From Pteria penguin (lineage: Eukaryota; Mollusca; Bivalvia; Pterioida; Pteriidae), in the NCBI GenBank assembly GCA_035048485.1, contig CM068587.1, forward strand, positions 46,716,996-46,780,995: a stretch of DNA of 64,000 nt. Reading direction: 5' to 3'. A program made the translations under genes and the position numbers. The notes beneath the pieces are model-generated. The model was not told where the DNA came from. It made no database searches and saw only the letters and a program-made list of their open reading frames with translations. Positions 47,900 to 58,496 of the stretch are shown piece after piece. Each line of letters begins with the position of its first letter. The first letter of the stretch is position 1.

Positions 47900-48600
47900 A
47901 TTATTGTTAAATCAAACCATTATTGCATAATATCTGGTATGACCACCCCTTGTTTGCTAAAACAGCACGATTTGTACTTGCATGCCATTCGCGTAACGTC
48001 TAATGACGTTTGGGGCTAGTTTATTTCATTCTGCTATAAGAACATTTTGTAGCTCCTGAATGGTCAATGGATGTCGCATGTCCGCTTTTCTACCCAATAA
48101 ATCCTATATGTGCTGGCTCAGATTGAGATCAGGGCTATTAGCTGGCCTTGGGAAGATGTTAACGTTATTTCGTTGAAGGTAGCGTTGAGTAAGTCGCGCG
48201 GTATGCGGGCGAGCATTATCGTGTTGGAAGGTGACCCCTAGTGCATGTCTCTGGAGGATGAAGATAACTTCTTCTGGAATTAGAATCTGATTAGTATAGG
48301 CCTGTACATTTAAAGTACCATTTACTACTACAAATGCTCGTTTTTCCGCCGCCCATGATTCCACCCCATATCACAACTCTGCCACCACCAAACAGGCCAC
48401 TTGGTCTTTATGACTTGGCCTTATTCGCTGCGTTAATTTAACCAGCAGTTGTGGATTTTACGGAGAAACACATAGAAAATGACACGAATGTTTTGATTTC
48501 TCAGTATTTGTGGTACCGATATAACCGGACGACCAATTCCTTTGTGGAAGCCCATCGGTTAGAATGGTTAACTGATCTGTAGACCAAAGCAAGCATCTGC
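47900..48600 (-). pseudogene. Tc1/mariner transposase, dead
   Basis: The clearest part (48104-48364) reads VVVNGTLNVQAYTNQI, then FQHDNARPHTARLTQRYLQ and NSPDLNLSQHI. DNARPHTA holds the second catalytic Asp of the DDE/D centre. The third acidic residue, normally Glu in PIEH, is Gln here. Continuing, DLLGRKADMRHPLTIQELQ and GGHTRY match the usual end. Two conserved tryptophans (HIWD, EWN) have become TAG and TGA, both single G-to-A changes. Upstream sequence (48365-48600) is more diverged. The protein is inactive. Confidence 0.88.
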
Positions 48601-48912
48601 TATCATAAATTTAAATTGGAAGTTCAGATTATAGTTGTGGAGGTTAAAAATAACAATGACAAGAGGAAATTCCTTCATCTTCTTTTACGTATATAACATA
48701 TACATATATTGCATGTATTTCAGCAGACACGCTAAGTACGAAACACCAGGTCGAGTTATGCCCAAGACTGTGTATGACTACTTCAATCCCATTCTTCTTC
48801 TTCTTCTTTAGCGAAAATGATGTGGACGGCTAGTAGGAACGTGGTGTATTTTTACACTGTGTACATCGGTTGTATCTGATATACCTAAGTCTCCCGTTAC
48901 ATTTGTCAGAGA

Positions 48913-49081
48913 GGGGCAGGATTGGTGTAGTGGTTAAGCGCTTGGCTTGCGGCGCCGACGATCCGGGTTCGATTCCCGGGTTGCGCCACTATGTTTAAGA
49001 GATTGATAACCTCCTGCTTCCATGTCGCGATATAACTGAAATATTGTTGAAAGCGACGTAAAACAACCAATCAACCAACCT
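48913..49081 (+). mobile_element. SINE family 2, reference copy
   Basis: A box 'tggtgtagtggttaagcgc', B box 'gggttcgattcccgg', body 'ctatgtttaagagattgata' and 'atataactgaaatattgttg', tail 'accaatcaaccaacc'. About 170 bp and the best preserved copy. Confidence 0.95.
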
Positions 49082-49360
49082 ACATTTGTTAGAAAAGAAA
49101 ATTAAAAGTATAGGTATACTATTGGCAAAATACTAATTATTGTAGGCCACGATTTACCTTTAACGATTTAAGAGATTATACGAGCTCCCAAGGCTTCGTC
49201 CCCAGGTCCCCCTACTAGGGGTTTTTCCTGGATTCACTAGACACCATAAAGCAATTCCAGACGCATTGCCTTCACATGTGTATTTTTGCTTAAAAATTGC
49301 GCTCCGCCACATTATCATCACTTCCTGGATTCGCCCCTGGTACTTACGGCATATTATCAT
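49082..49360. other. No feature seen
   Basis: Interior of the 2.54-kb unit, nothing identifiable. Confidence 0.35.
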
Positions 49361-49550
49361 CTCGTACGTACGACTTAGTATGTCGTACGTACGACTTAGT
49401 ATCTCGTACGTACGACTTACTATGTCGTACGTACGACTTAGTATGTCGTACGTACGACTTAGTATCTCGTACGTACGACTTAGTTTGTCGTACGTACGAC
49501 TTATTATCTCGTACGTACGACTTAGTATGTCGTACGTACGACTTAGCATC
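49361..49550. repeat. 21-bp palindromic array, inverted, 9 copies
   Basis: Same unit as 47091-47545 in the opposite orientation, with the same flanking sequence on its outer side. Confidence 0.97.
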
Positions 49551-49596
49551 CAAAAAAATATTTTCACTTTGGCAGCAATACGCTTCCGTAATTTTC

Positions 49597-50180
49597 ATAC
49601 ATTCACAGGAGAGAATATTTATTTTCAAGCTGACAAGGGACAGATTATTTGTTTTCTTCAGTATCTTCAAATTTTTTATATAATAAATTTTAAAAATAGC
49701 ATGGATAGTATTACAATATTAATAAGTACAGTATACTGTAACTATAATTTGCGTAATTGTGTTTTCGATGCTTTCTCGGCATTGCAGTATTTTCTTCCTT
49801 TAATGGAGTTGCCTTGTAACGAGTGATATATCCTCTTTCCTCTCATAAATTAAACTTCGGTGACCTTAAAAAGTCCAGCCGGATTGAACAAATGTAGATG
49901 GTCGCCGTTTAGTCAGCAAATTCACAAATTACCAGGTATAAATTTCTTAATGTACTACAAATTGGCGAGCGAGGGGAGCCGACATAATTGAAAAATTTAA
50001 AGACGACAAACAAAGGAAGCCGATTTTTCTTTTTAAAATACTTTTTACCACAGCATGGGCACCAGCTAAGAACAGAATATTTATTTCCAAGATTTCCGAG
50101 GCCAGGATATTTATTTCCAAAATCTGCCTCCCCGCACCTTAGGAATCAAATGGTCGTCACGCAGAACGTGTTTGGTATTG
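49597..50180. other. No gene supported
   Basis: 50080-50120 has a short duplication of 'atatttatttccaa'. A possible diverged relative of the 'aggaagcaacc' MITEs near 50013-50157. Confidence 0.35.
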
Positions 50181-50241
50181 GTAATTTGGGAAATTAAAAC
50201 ATGCATAATAGTCTTATGCATGTTTTAATTTCCCAAATTAC
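50181..50241. repeat. Perfect 28-bp hairpin, 5-nt loop
   Basis: Arms 50181-50208 and 50214-50241 are fully complementary (start 'gtaatttgggaaattaaaac'), loop TAGTC. Too clean to be accidental. Confidence 0.95.
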
Positions 50242-50784
50242 AAATATGCCATAGGACAGTATCCTCACACTGTTTGGGGTGTCATCGTTGAACTAGTATG
50301 CATACACCTTTGTTATAAGGTTGCGCCGAGGAGTGCATACTAGACATACCCAAACGTATGATGAGATTCAAACACAGTCCAACAAACTTCCGGTTTAGAG
50401 TTCGATTTTACTCAAACTCACCCAGCTGAAGCGATGGTTTTGTCCATGCACATAGCCCAGGTCCGAAGCAATGGGGTGTTATTAAATTACCATATTACGA
50501 TCCCATCGTTAATAGTTGAGGATTATAACACGTGACATGCTTAGTCAGATGTTGTAATTTGTAAGATAATCCGGATAATTATTGTCCCAGATGATGGATA
50601 GAATAACCTCAAGTCACCGATTGAACCTTTGACCTTACGATCCCGGTTCAATGTGCGCGACAGTGCTGCGCTTATTGGAGACCACGACATGAATATCTAA
50701 CTTGTTGAAACCCTAGCAAGTCGGGTATTTTAGGAAGGATTAACATATGTAAAATACACGTTTCTGACAAACATAAGTAGATTT
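50242..50784. other. No feature seen
   Basis: No supported gene. Confidence 0.4.
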
Positions 50785-50937
50785 AGGAAGCAACCTAATA
50801 CATATATGCCTAATTTCAGAGCCGGAATTTTTTTTTAATTCAGAGTTGGATTATTTATTTTGCCAATTATGCATGAAATTTAGCGTACTTTTTTTTGGCA
50901 AAGTCTCCTCCTCTCTGAAATCAAATGGTTGCTTCCT
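50785..50937. mobile_element. MITE, 'aggaagcaacc' family, copy 1
   Basis: Left 'aggaagcaacc', right 'aaatcaaatggttgcttcct'. Shares both ends with 51671-51904. Confidence 0.75.
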
Positions 50938-51269
50938 TATATGATAAGCTTGTTTGGTTGCCTTTGTTGATTAATACATGATATCAGACCCCAGCCTAAA
51001 AATTGTTCTAAGTTTTGGTCTGAAATTTCGAACAAGAACTTGCTTAATGCTTGCGTATAACATCTCGGACAAGGTTTCGTTTACTAAGCCGGAAGGTCGA
51101 CGTTATTTCTCTCTCAGTCTAATAGGAAGAAACTAATCCTTGAAACTTAATGCTCCAGCTAGTAGAACTGGTCTTCATTGGCCGTTTGTATCCCAAATAA
51201 AGTACACGTATTTAACTTCCACCCAAATATTAAACCTATTGTAACATGTAAAATTATGTAGGGACTAAA

Positions 51270-51473
51270 CAGTGACGGATCCACGATTTCCTTAAAAAAA
51301 GGGGGGGGGGGCATATGTGAAAGTCGAGTAAAATACTCAGTCATTTTGGGTGACAAATCTAAAGTTCTACTCATATTATATGAGTGTTTTAACATCATTA
51401 TCTATATATGCCTTGTAAATTTGTGGCGAAAAAGGGGGCCTAGGCCCTGCCCGTCCCTCTAAATCCATCACTG
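51270..51473. mobile_element. hAT-like MITE, CAGTGGCGGATC family, copy 3
   Basis: Left 'cagtgacggatccacgattt', right 'ctaaatccatcactg'; interior 'actcagtcattttggg' is shared with 55916-56067. No clear target duplication. Confidence 0.82.
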
Positions 51474-51670
51474 CTGAATTTGCAGATAAATGTAGTTACA
51501 TGTAGTTTCATTATAACAAAAAAGATAAATAAATAAATGAATGAATATGTAAATACATTAGAGAAAAGGGTGGGAGTTTGTCTTTTCACAAGAATGTGGC
51601 AGGTAAAATTTTAATCCAAATTCTTTTGTCGCATTCATGGCAGTTTTTAGGGGAGGGGTAACGACCACTT

Positions 51671-51904
51671 AGGGAGCAACCATTTGATTTTCGGGGGGGG
51701 GGGAGGAAGATTTTGCAAAAAAAAATTTTTTTCTGGGATCATGAACGCTCATTTATCTAAACTTTAAAAAAGGGGAAAAATAATCCGGCCCGATGGGCCG
51801 GGGAAAAAAAAAATAAAAAAATTCGGCTCTGAAATTGGACAAAAAAATTTTCGGGCCGGTGAAAGTCTTCCTGCCCCCAATAAAAATCAAATGGTTGCTA
51901 CCTT
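51671..51904. mobile_element. MITE, 'aggaagcaacc' family, copy 2
   Basis: 'agggagcaaccatttgattt' on the left pairs with 'aaatcaaatggttgctacct' on the right. The interior is G-, A- and T-run rich. Confidence 0.85.
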
Positions 51905-52373
51905 GTATAAGTCACAGACAATATTCACGACCTCTACTCTTAATCCGGTAAATAACTTGAGAGATTTTTAAAGGGGTCGTATTGTCAATAAAATAGCACC
52001 TGCACCTTCGGTTGGTCTTTCTTTTCAATCATACAGTCATGAACTGTAGTACTTGATAAAAATTTCATACTATCGAAATATATTTGGATCAGTGAGGAAA
52101 AGTTGCCCCTTAAAACAGCAGTCAGTGCAAAGCACGACGGAGTGTCAATACAGATTTCGTACTTACAGACAATTGCAAACTCATGACAAAATGACGTCAA
52201 GCAATTCAACTTCTGACATTATGTATATTAAAAGTCAAGTCAAATTATTAAGTGCATTGTTTAACTAACAGATTTGATGGCCGGGTCGTAAACAAATTTG
52301 ACAAGAAATTGAGGTGTGAAATCTAAGACCAGTTCTCAGTGATGAAAAAAGAGAGAGAGAAACCATTGCATAG
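51905..52373. other. No feature seen
   Basis: Spacer between MITEs. Confidence 0.4.
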
Positions 52374-52534
52374 GCGGATCTAGAAATTTTTTAAAAGGGG
52401 AGTTGCAGCCTCCCTATCTAATGTTTTGCATTATTCGAACCGGAAAGATTAGGAGATTGCAGTGCTGAAAATGGTCGAAAATTACCTCTTTTTTTGTAAA
52501 ATTTTCCGACCAAAAACCCCCTCTAAATCCGCCA
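52374..52534. mobile_element. hAT-like MITE, 'taggcggatct' family
   Basis: Left 'taggcggatctagaaattt', right 'ctaaatccgccagt'. Possible 8-bp duplication CCATTGCA/CCATTGAC outside. Interior 'atgttttgcattattcg' and 'aaattttccgaccaaaa' shared with 60084-60280. Confidence 0.82.
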
Positions 52535-52602
52535 GTCCATTGACAAATGTATCAACACATAGGGTACATGTATGTCAGATTTCCCAGACTGGTTGAACGT
52601 AG

Positions 52603-52877
52603 ATTGATTGATTGGTTTTTGTTTAACGTCACACCACGAATATTTCACGTATATGGTGACGGCATCTGCCTGATGCGGGGCATACAAATGTTGACCTTTG
52701 CAAAGGACCCACCCGAAGCAGTGAGGGATCTTTAACGCGCCATGCATACCACGACACGGGACTTCGGTTTTTATTGTCTCATCCGAAAGATAGGACACCG
52801 GCATGACCAGAGTGGGACTCGAACCCCGGCTTCCCGATCAGGAGGCGAGCTCGATACCACTAGGCCACGCGGGCTTT
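52603..52877 (-). mobile_element. SINE family 1, first of a tandem pair
   Basis: Full-length minus-strand copy flanked by 'gttgaacgtag' (52592-52602 and 52878-52888). Confidence 0.95.
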
Positions 52878-52908
52878 GTTGAACGTAGACTTTCGTGTAT
52901 TGAAAGAC

Positions 52909-53157
52909 TGATTGATTGATTGATTGATTGATTGATTTACTGACTGATTTTTGTTTAACGTCACATCACGAATATTTCACGTATATGGTGACGGCATCTG
53001 CCTGATGCGGGGCATACAAATTTTGACCTTTATATCGGACCCACCCAAAGCAGTGAAGGATCTTTGACGTGCCAGACACCGGCATGACCAAAGCGGAACT
53101 CGAACCCCGGCCTCCCTATCAGGAGGCAAGCGCGATACCACTAAGGCACGCAGGCTT
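52909..53157 (-). mobile_element. SINE family 1, second of a tandem pair, core deleted
   Basis: Same orientation as its neighbour, but lacks the 'ggatgagacagtaaaaacc' segment: 'gatctttgacgtgccag' runs straight into 'acaccggcatgacc'. The 30 bp after it (53159-53188) repeat the 30 bp before it (52878-52907) with two mismatches. Confidence 0.93.
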
Positions 53158-53188
53158 GGTTGAACGTAGCCTTTGGTGTATTGAAAGA

Positions 53189-53664
53189 AGTTTGGAAAAC
53201 GGAACGGATGTAATTGTCGCTTATCATGGACAAGACAACTGTGTTACGAGACAAAATGTTTGCCGAAAGATCAATTTGAGTTTTAAATCCTTTGGTGGTA
53301 ACTTCCTTCTCGATAATGGATTACGTCGATTTGGTTTTGATGTATTGTGATTTTTTTTTATTATTTTTTTTTTGTTCGGCTTCTCAGTACGCAGCAAATA
53401 CATGTGTTTCCATATAATATCAAGCATTTTCGGATTAAAGGGGACCTGCTTAATGTTACGTTCATCGACCGTTTACCCAGTGTACACATAGCCAAAGAAG
53501 GGGGTTGATTTGAACTATCGATTATGTTTCTGTTACGGCTGTTAGGAGCCTCAAGTCCTATTTGCTTGATCACGCCGGTAGGATAAAAAAGCACATCAGA
53601 CAGAATTGTAGCATCCTGTAGCCGGATCTAAACAAAAAAAAAAGGGGGGGGGAGGGTCCCAAGA
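53189..53664. other. Spacer with a MITE fragment
   Basis: 'gtagccggatctaaac' followed by A and G runs at 53619-53660 looks like one end of a 'tggcggatct' MITE, cut by the retroelement that follows. Confidence 0.4.
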
Positions 53665-53678
53665 ACTGGAATCCCTCT

Positions 53679-54176
53679 TTGGTCTCAAAAGACAGCACCT
53701 TGCACGATCACCTCATGACCATGTCCGACTTCAAAATTAAAACTGATAAATCTGATCTACCAACCATATATTGGCTCCCAAAACTACATATAAGTCCATA
53801 TAAATCACGTTTCATATCTAATTCTAGCCACTGCTCTACTACGGTACTATCGAAGCATATTACGTCTGCTCTAACTGCTATAAAAGATCATATTATCAAA
53901 TATTGTGATGTCGCATTTCATAATAGTAACATCAATTACTTTTGGTCGATTAAAAATTCTCATGAAGTTATAGACAAACTTCTTTCGCTAAATTTCAAAG
54001 CGACTCAAATTTCTACATTTGATTTTTCTACACTTTATACATCTCTGCCTCATGATTTGATTAAAAGCAAGTTGCTGTCTCTTATACAATGGTGTTTTCA
54101 CAGAGAATCTAAAACGTACATATGTACTTCCAATAACTCTGGATTCTTTTTCCAACAAACAATATACTTCATATAA
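53679..54176 (+). pseudogene. Penelope-like RT, N-terminal part
   Basis: Reads TIYWLPKLHISPYKSRFIS, a block characteristic of Penelope-like RTs, then a region ending STFDFSTLYTSLPHDLI (motif A, catalytic Asp). The frame stops at about 54174 and picks up in another frame. The start shown is simply the first Met; the true N-terminus is missing. Confidence 0.87.
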
Positions 54177-54619
54177 ATACTGGACTTGCAAGGAATTATG
54201 TAAAGCACTAGATTTTCTCATGAATAATATTTTTGTGCAATTTGATGGCAAGATATATCAACAAATAGTTGGGATTCCTATGGGTACTAACTGCGCGCCT
54301 CTGATAGCAGATTTTATTTCTTTATTGTTATGAGAGGGATTTTATGGTTTCTCTTCAAAAATCAAAACGTTTTGACCTCATTGACAAATTCAATAATACT
54401 TGTAGATATCTGGATGATATTTTGGTTATCGACAACCCTGAATTCGAACAATTTATATCAGAAATTTATCCACCAGAGCTCACATTGAATAAAGCTAATA
54501 CTTGAGATAAATCTACACCTTTCTTAGATTTAAACATCAAAATTATCAACAACCTAATATATACTAATATTTATGATAAACGTGAGGATTTTGGATTTCC
54601 TATTGTAAATTTCCCTTAC
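54177..54619 (+). pseudogene. Penelope-like RT, catalytic centre
   Basis: Not a continuous frame. GIPMGTNCAP is encoded at 54271-54300 and the catalytic YLDD at 54407-54418, inside TCRYLDDILVIDNPEFE. A stop interrupts the sequence after IADFISLL (about 54332) and another near 54503 after NKANT. STPFLDLNIKI follows. The catalytic residues survive although the protein does not. Confidence 0.85.
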
Positions 54620-55096
54620 TTGGATGGCGATGTCCCTCAACTCCCATCATATGGTATCTATATATCTCAATTAGTTCGATTTGTCAGAGGCTGCACCGAT
54701 GTTTTGGACTTTCATAAACGAAATTTACAAATTACTACTAAACTTTTAACTCAGGGTTACAGATATCACAAGCTAAGAAAAACATTCGGCAAATTCTTCA
54801 GATCTTATTCAGAACTTCTATCTAAATTTGGAAATATTTCCTTTCAACAGTATGTATCCAATGGAATTTCCCATCCTTATTTTTACGGTGATCTCGTATA
54901 TAAACTAAGGAAAGTAAAAGGCTCCGATAACGTTATTTTATCATGTAATAAAATAATCAAACGTCTTATAAATAGACAATATGATATTGAGATCATCAAA
55001 AAGACTATAGGTCTTGTATTTGGCCCCTCTACAGCCTTATGCAGACTTTTACTTGAACGTTGCACGCTGACTAACAGGGCGGTGGGGACTATATGA
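54620..55096 (+). pseudogene. Penelope-like RT, thumb and C-terminal part
   Basis: Begins at the first Met after the stop-containing stretch, with DGDVPQLPSYGIYISQLVRF, then ITTKLLTQGYRYHKLRKTF and a region ending LCRLLLERCTLTNRAVGTI. The order matches the C-terminal RT part of animal Penelope-like elements. No endonuclease domain is joined to it. Confidence 0.85.
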
Positions 55097-55400
55097 CGGG
55101 CCTTGTCCAAACCTCTTTCAGAGGAGACATGGTCCTGAACCTCGTCCCCTCTGACTGTTAGTCGGGACTCCTACAGATCTAGGGTCTTAGCTCGCTTTCA
55201 GACTGGCAGAGCACGGTTTATCATGTTGATGTCGCATATATTTTTATACCATTATGTATTTTACAATACCTTACGTGTTTATATTTTTATGACCTCTCAA
55301 TATGCGATACCTGTTGACCCTTGTTCTTTACATGGAGGATTATTTATAAATTTTTAAATGTAAGTCCTTTGATTGTTCTGCTGTTACGGTGAGTGGGAAG

Positions 55401-55515
55401 GTGGGCCCGTAAACCGGTTAACCACACCATTTGTTTGGCTTTTGTCAAATTAAATGACCGTCCTAAGTCGGTATCGTAATTGCACTACAATCAAATATTT
55501 TTGTAATGTGATATA
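55401..55515 (+). repeat. Three-copy block, copy 2
   Basis: 'cccgtaaaccggttaacca' and 'ccgtcctaagtcggtatcg' enclose a variable hairpin (CATTT...AAATG with an inner TTTG/CAAA). It lies about 300 bp past the Penelope-like RT on the same strand, so it could be that element's 3' end. Confidence 0.75.
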
Positions 55516-55780
55516 TGTTCTAGTATATTATTTATATTCATGTACTGTATAGCTCTATGGTGACTTCTGCCACATAACTGAGCCAGTAACTCCTCTTTTT
55601 TCTTATTAAATTTTACAATACAAAAAAACATCATTTTGTCCACATGTTATCATGGAGTACCTGTCTTGTACCATAACTCTTCCCGGAATCATTCCGAGAG
55701 TGATTTCTAGGCAAAAATAACAGCGACAAGAAAGATTACTCTTACAATGTTGACTTTCATTTAGTGATTTCTTTTACAAA

Positions 55781-55881
55781 TCAATCTATTAAATATCTTT
55801 ATTCCGCTTCTCTATTTGTCTCATTATCCGTAATGTGACAAATAGAGAAACGAAATAAAGATTTGGTTTTATTCAGATTGA
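55781..55881. mobile_element. Mini-MITE, deleted relative of 41771-42142
   Basis: 'atctttattccgcttctcta' then its complement after a short gap ('tagagaaacgaaataaaga'); ends 'tcaatct' and 'agattga'. Essentially only the inverted ends remain. Confidence 0.8.
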
Positions 55882-55915
55882 ACAGCAAATTGGCATGTTT
55901 ATAATATATACTTAT

Positions 55916-56067
55916 CAGTGGTGGATCCAGGATTTCCGAAAAAGGGGGGGGGGCAAATGGGTTTTAGCCAAACTTCTCAGCCATTTTCGGTGCAAAATCT
56001 GGATTTTTACTAGTAAATATGTGACGAAAAGAGAAGACCCGTGCCCCGCCCTCTAAATCCGCTACTG
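55916..56067. mobile_element. hAT-like MITE, CAGTGGCGGATC family, copy 4
   Basis: Left 'cagtggtggatccaggattt', right 'ctaaatccgctactg'. CTTAT adjoins both ends (55911-55915, 56068-56071 and on), a possible partial target duplication. Confidence 0.83.
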
Positions 56068-56495
56068 CTTATATCACTAAAGAATATTGTAACATAAAAA
56101 TTTCATTTCGCAAATCAAGGAGAAATTCTACCGCAAACCTTCTCAGATAAACGATAATGAACCCTTCACTGATATCTATGGAGTTTAATTCTATACGATA
56201 TATGGCAAGTTTTATTAAGTTTTATTCTGTACACGTAAATCCCTCTTAATCCCATCTGTTGCATAAACTTGTTGAATTGAGACATTGATATATGATTGTA
56301 ATACCTCGTACATACATGTATAAGAGTAATTGACGGCATTCCTGTATATTAAAGTGGAATTATTAGTAATTACTAATTACTAATTACACCATGTAAGGTC
56401 GTGCATACATTTTCAAGTTATAATTAATGCGAATGTATTTATGTACATGTGTATATTTATTACATTTCACAGATGGAATGACTTTGGGTGGTACG
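56068..56495. other. No feature seen
   Basis: AT-rich, with a short 'attactaatt' run at 56368-56388. Confidence 0.4.
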
Positions 56496-56640
56496 TGACT
56501 TATTTATTCAAGGGCAAGCGATCTAGGTTCGATTCTCGAATTGTGCCACTATGTTTATAAGAGGTTGAATTCTTCCTTCCTCCATGTCGCGATTTAACTG
56601 AAAAAAAATTGTCGAGAAACAACGTGTAACCATAGTCAAC
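56496..56640 (+). mobile_element. SINE family 2, old copy
   Basis: B box 'aggttcgattctcga', 'ttgtgccactatgtttataa', 'ccatgtcgcgatttaactga'. Diverged head, tail 'catagtcaac'. Confidence 0.8.
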
Positions 56641-58216
56641 AAAATACTCACAGATTGGCACTAATACCTTAAAAAAATTGTCAAGAGTTATTGCTCTTAA
56701 CGTAGAATTACATTAAATATTGCATGTGCAGAGCATAAGTAACATTTCATTATACTATTATATTTATATAATACTCTACAATGTTCCAGACTGAGGTATG
56801 AATGAAAAAAAAAATTGAAATGCAAAAGACTATTTTCAGCAACATATAGCTATTACTTGATACCTTAGGGGACATTCCTGGTATCGCTGTTATTGGAATT
56901 CTGTCAGATTCGATATTATAAAGGATTCGTAGCGTGTCTGTTTTTTTCTTCAGAGACAGAAGTTTCTTTTCTTCCTAGTTTTGACGTAGATAATGTAAAA
57001 TGATGCTGAAGTTACTTCAAGTTGTCATAAGAAACGTTATGAAGTAAAACAGACATTTTGTACATTTATTCGGATCATTACAGGGGAAGCCACTCTCATT
57101 ATGTCTTATTTTCAGAAAATCAGTCTAAAAATGAAATAATTTGCTTTTTGTTTTGAGTTTTGTTGAGTTTTCCATGGTTTTGTTTTTGTTTTCGGTTTGG
57201 GGGATTTTTTAGTGTTCGGGTTTTTTGTTTTTTGTTTTATTTGTTTCTTTTTTTGCTGTTTTGTTTTGTTTTTAAAAAGATTTCTGTTTCAATTTAAGAA
57301 CTGTTTCATCAGAAATAAATGAAAGAGTATCAAATACATTTTCAAAAATTATTGCTGAAGTAGTATTGTAGACAATGTGGTATTTCATGGGGTAAATGAG
57401 TATGAAAAAGTGGAGGGACACAATTTGAAAACATTTATTGGGATGGAAAACAGACAAAAATAATATAACAACTCTAAATTTAGAAATACAAACAAGGGGA
57501 AATCCCCAACAGTTCTCAACTGATTCTGAAAACCGAGCTGCTAATAAAAAGCAGAGAGAGAGAGAGAGAGAGAGAGAGCACGAAACAAAATAAATCCTAA
57601 AAATATCACCTATATTTTGTCTATAACGTTTTAAATATTCAGAGGATATTCTCCCTATTCTCCTTTTAAATGATTCCATATCCTTTAACTTTGGGAGCTT
57701 TGAAACTGATATTAAAGTACCTTTTGAACACCCCCCCACTTTCCCACTCTCATATCTTTTGAATAGAGATGGACATCTCTCGTTTTGGCAAGTATTTTTT
57801 CCTTAGCAGAATACATATATTTCACAAGAAGTAACGTCGATTAAGTGACCTTCCGTGGTTGACTATTTTCGGTCAAGTATCTCTTCATAATGATTTTCAA
57901 ATACAACTTTGTAAAAGTTTCTGTTTTAAAATTTACAGTTCTTTCACTTTTTAAATGTTTGTTTCTTGTAACGACATTGCACAAACAGTTGTATAACAAA
58001 TTAAAAGTGAATGGGGGTGAGAGGGGGTGGGGGAAGTATAAAACAAATTTTCATATTCAAGGAATAATTAATATTAAGGAATAAAAGATGCTCCCCACAT
58101 TTATGACATGAAATATCGAAATCTCCTTCACAGCGTTGATATACCATAGTTAGATATATTTTCATAAACACTAGTATTTACTCTCATTTGTTACAGTATA
58201 TCATTTCCAAATTTTG
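56641..58216. other. No gene supported
   Basis: Holds a T-rich patch (57170-57270) and a (GA)n run of 12 units at 57555-57579; frames across them are low complexity. Confidence 0.4.
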
Positions 58217-58485
58217 ACGCCTAGTGGTATCGCGCTGGACTCCTGATCGGAAGGCCGGGGTTCGATTCCCGCTCTGGTCATGCCGGTGTCCTGTCTTTCG
58301 GATGAGACAGTAAAAACCAAGGCCCCGTGTCGTGGTATGCATGGCACGTTAAAGACCCCTCACTGCTTCGGATGGGTCCGTTGCAAAGGTCAAAATTTGT
58401 ATGCCCCGCATCAGGCAGATGCCGTCAACATATACATGAAATATTCGTGATGTGACGTTAAATAAAAATCAATCAATCAATCAAT
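58217..58485 (+). mobile_element. SINE family 1, head clipped
   Basis: Starts at 'gacgcctagtggtatcgcg', lacking the first ~10 bp; otherwise complete to 'atcaatcaatcaatca'. Very close to 5733-6007 and 15349-15623. Confidence 0.93.
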
Positions 58486-58496
58486 TATGCTTTAAG

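Larger units (their letters stand above)
47047..49590. mobile_element. 2.54-kb unit bounded by inverted palindromic arrays
   Basis: The ends are inverted copies: 'tacggaagcgtattgctgcc' followed by 'aaagtgaaaat', a T run, 'ggatgc' and then a 21-bp repeat array. ATTTTC stands immediately outside on both sides (47041-47046, 49591-49596), a possible 6-bp target duplication. The interior has a dead Tc1 transposase and a family 2 SINE, likely later insertions. No gene of its own is recognisable. Confidence 0.65.
53665..55200 (+). mobile_element. Penelope-like retroelement, 5' truncated
   Basis: A frame-broken reverse transcriptase with the Penelope hallmarks IYWLPKLH, GIPMGTNCAP and YLDD, then FPYLDGDVPQLPSYGIYISQ. 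No GIY-YIG endonuclease is visible, as in endonuclease-lacking members or truncated copies. After the stop (55096) a conserved inverted pair GACTAACAG/CTGTTAGTC (55069-55163) occurs, which recurs in the remnant at 62820-63100. Confidence 0.88.

Noticed and set aside
49160..49826. Open frames up to 186 codons
   Set aside because: Same palindromic 21-bp array in the opposite orientation.
57272..57739. 155-codon minus-strand frame
   Set aside because: Runs through a (GA)n repeat and T-rich DNA; no motif and unlikely composition.
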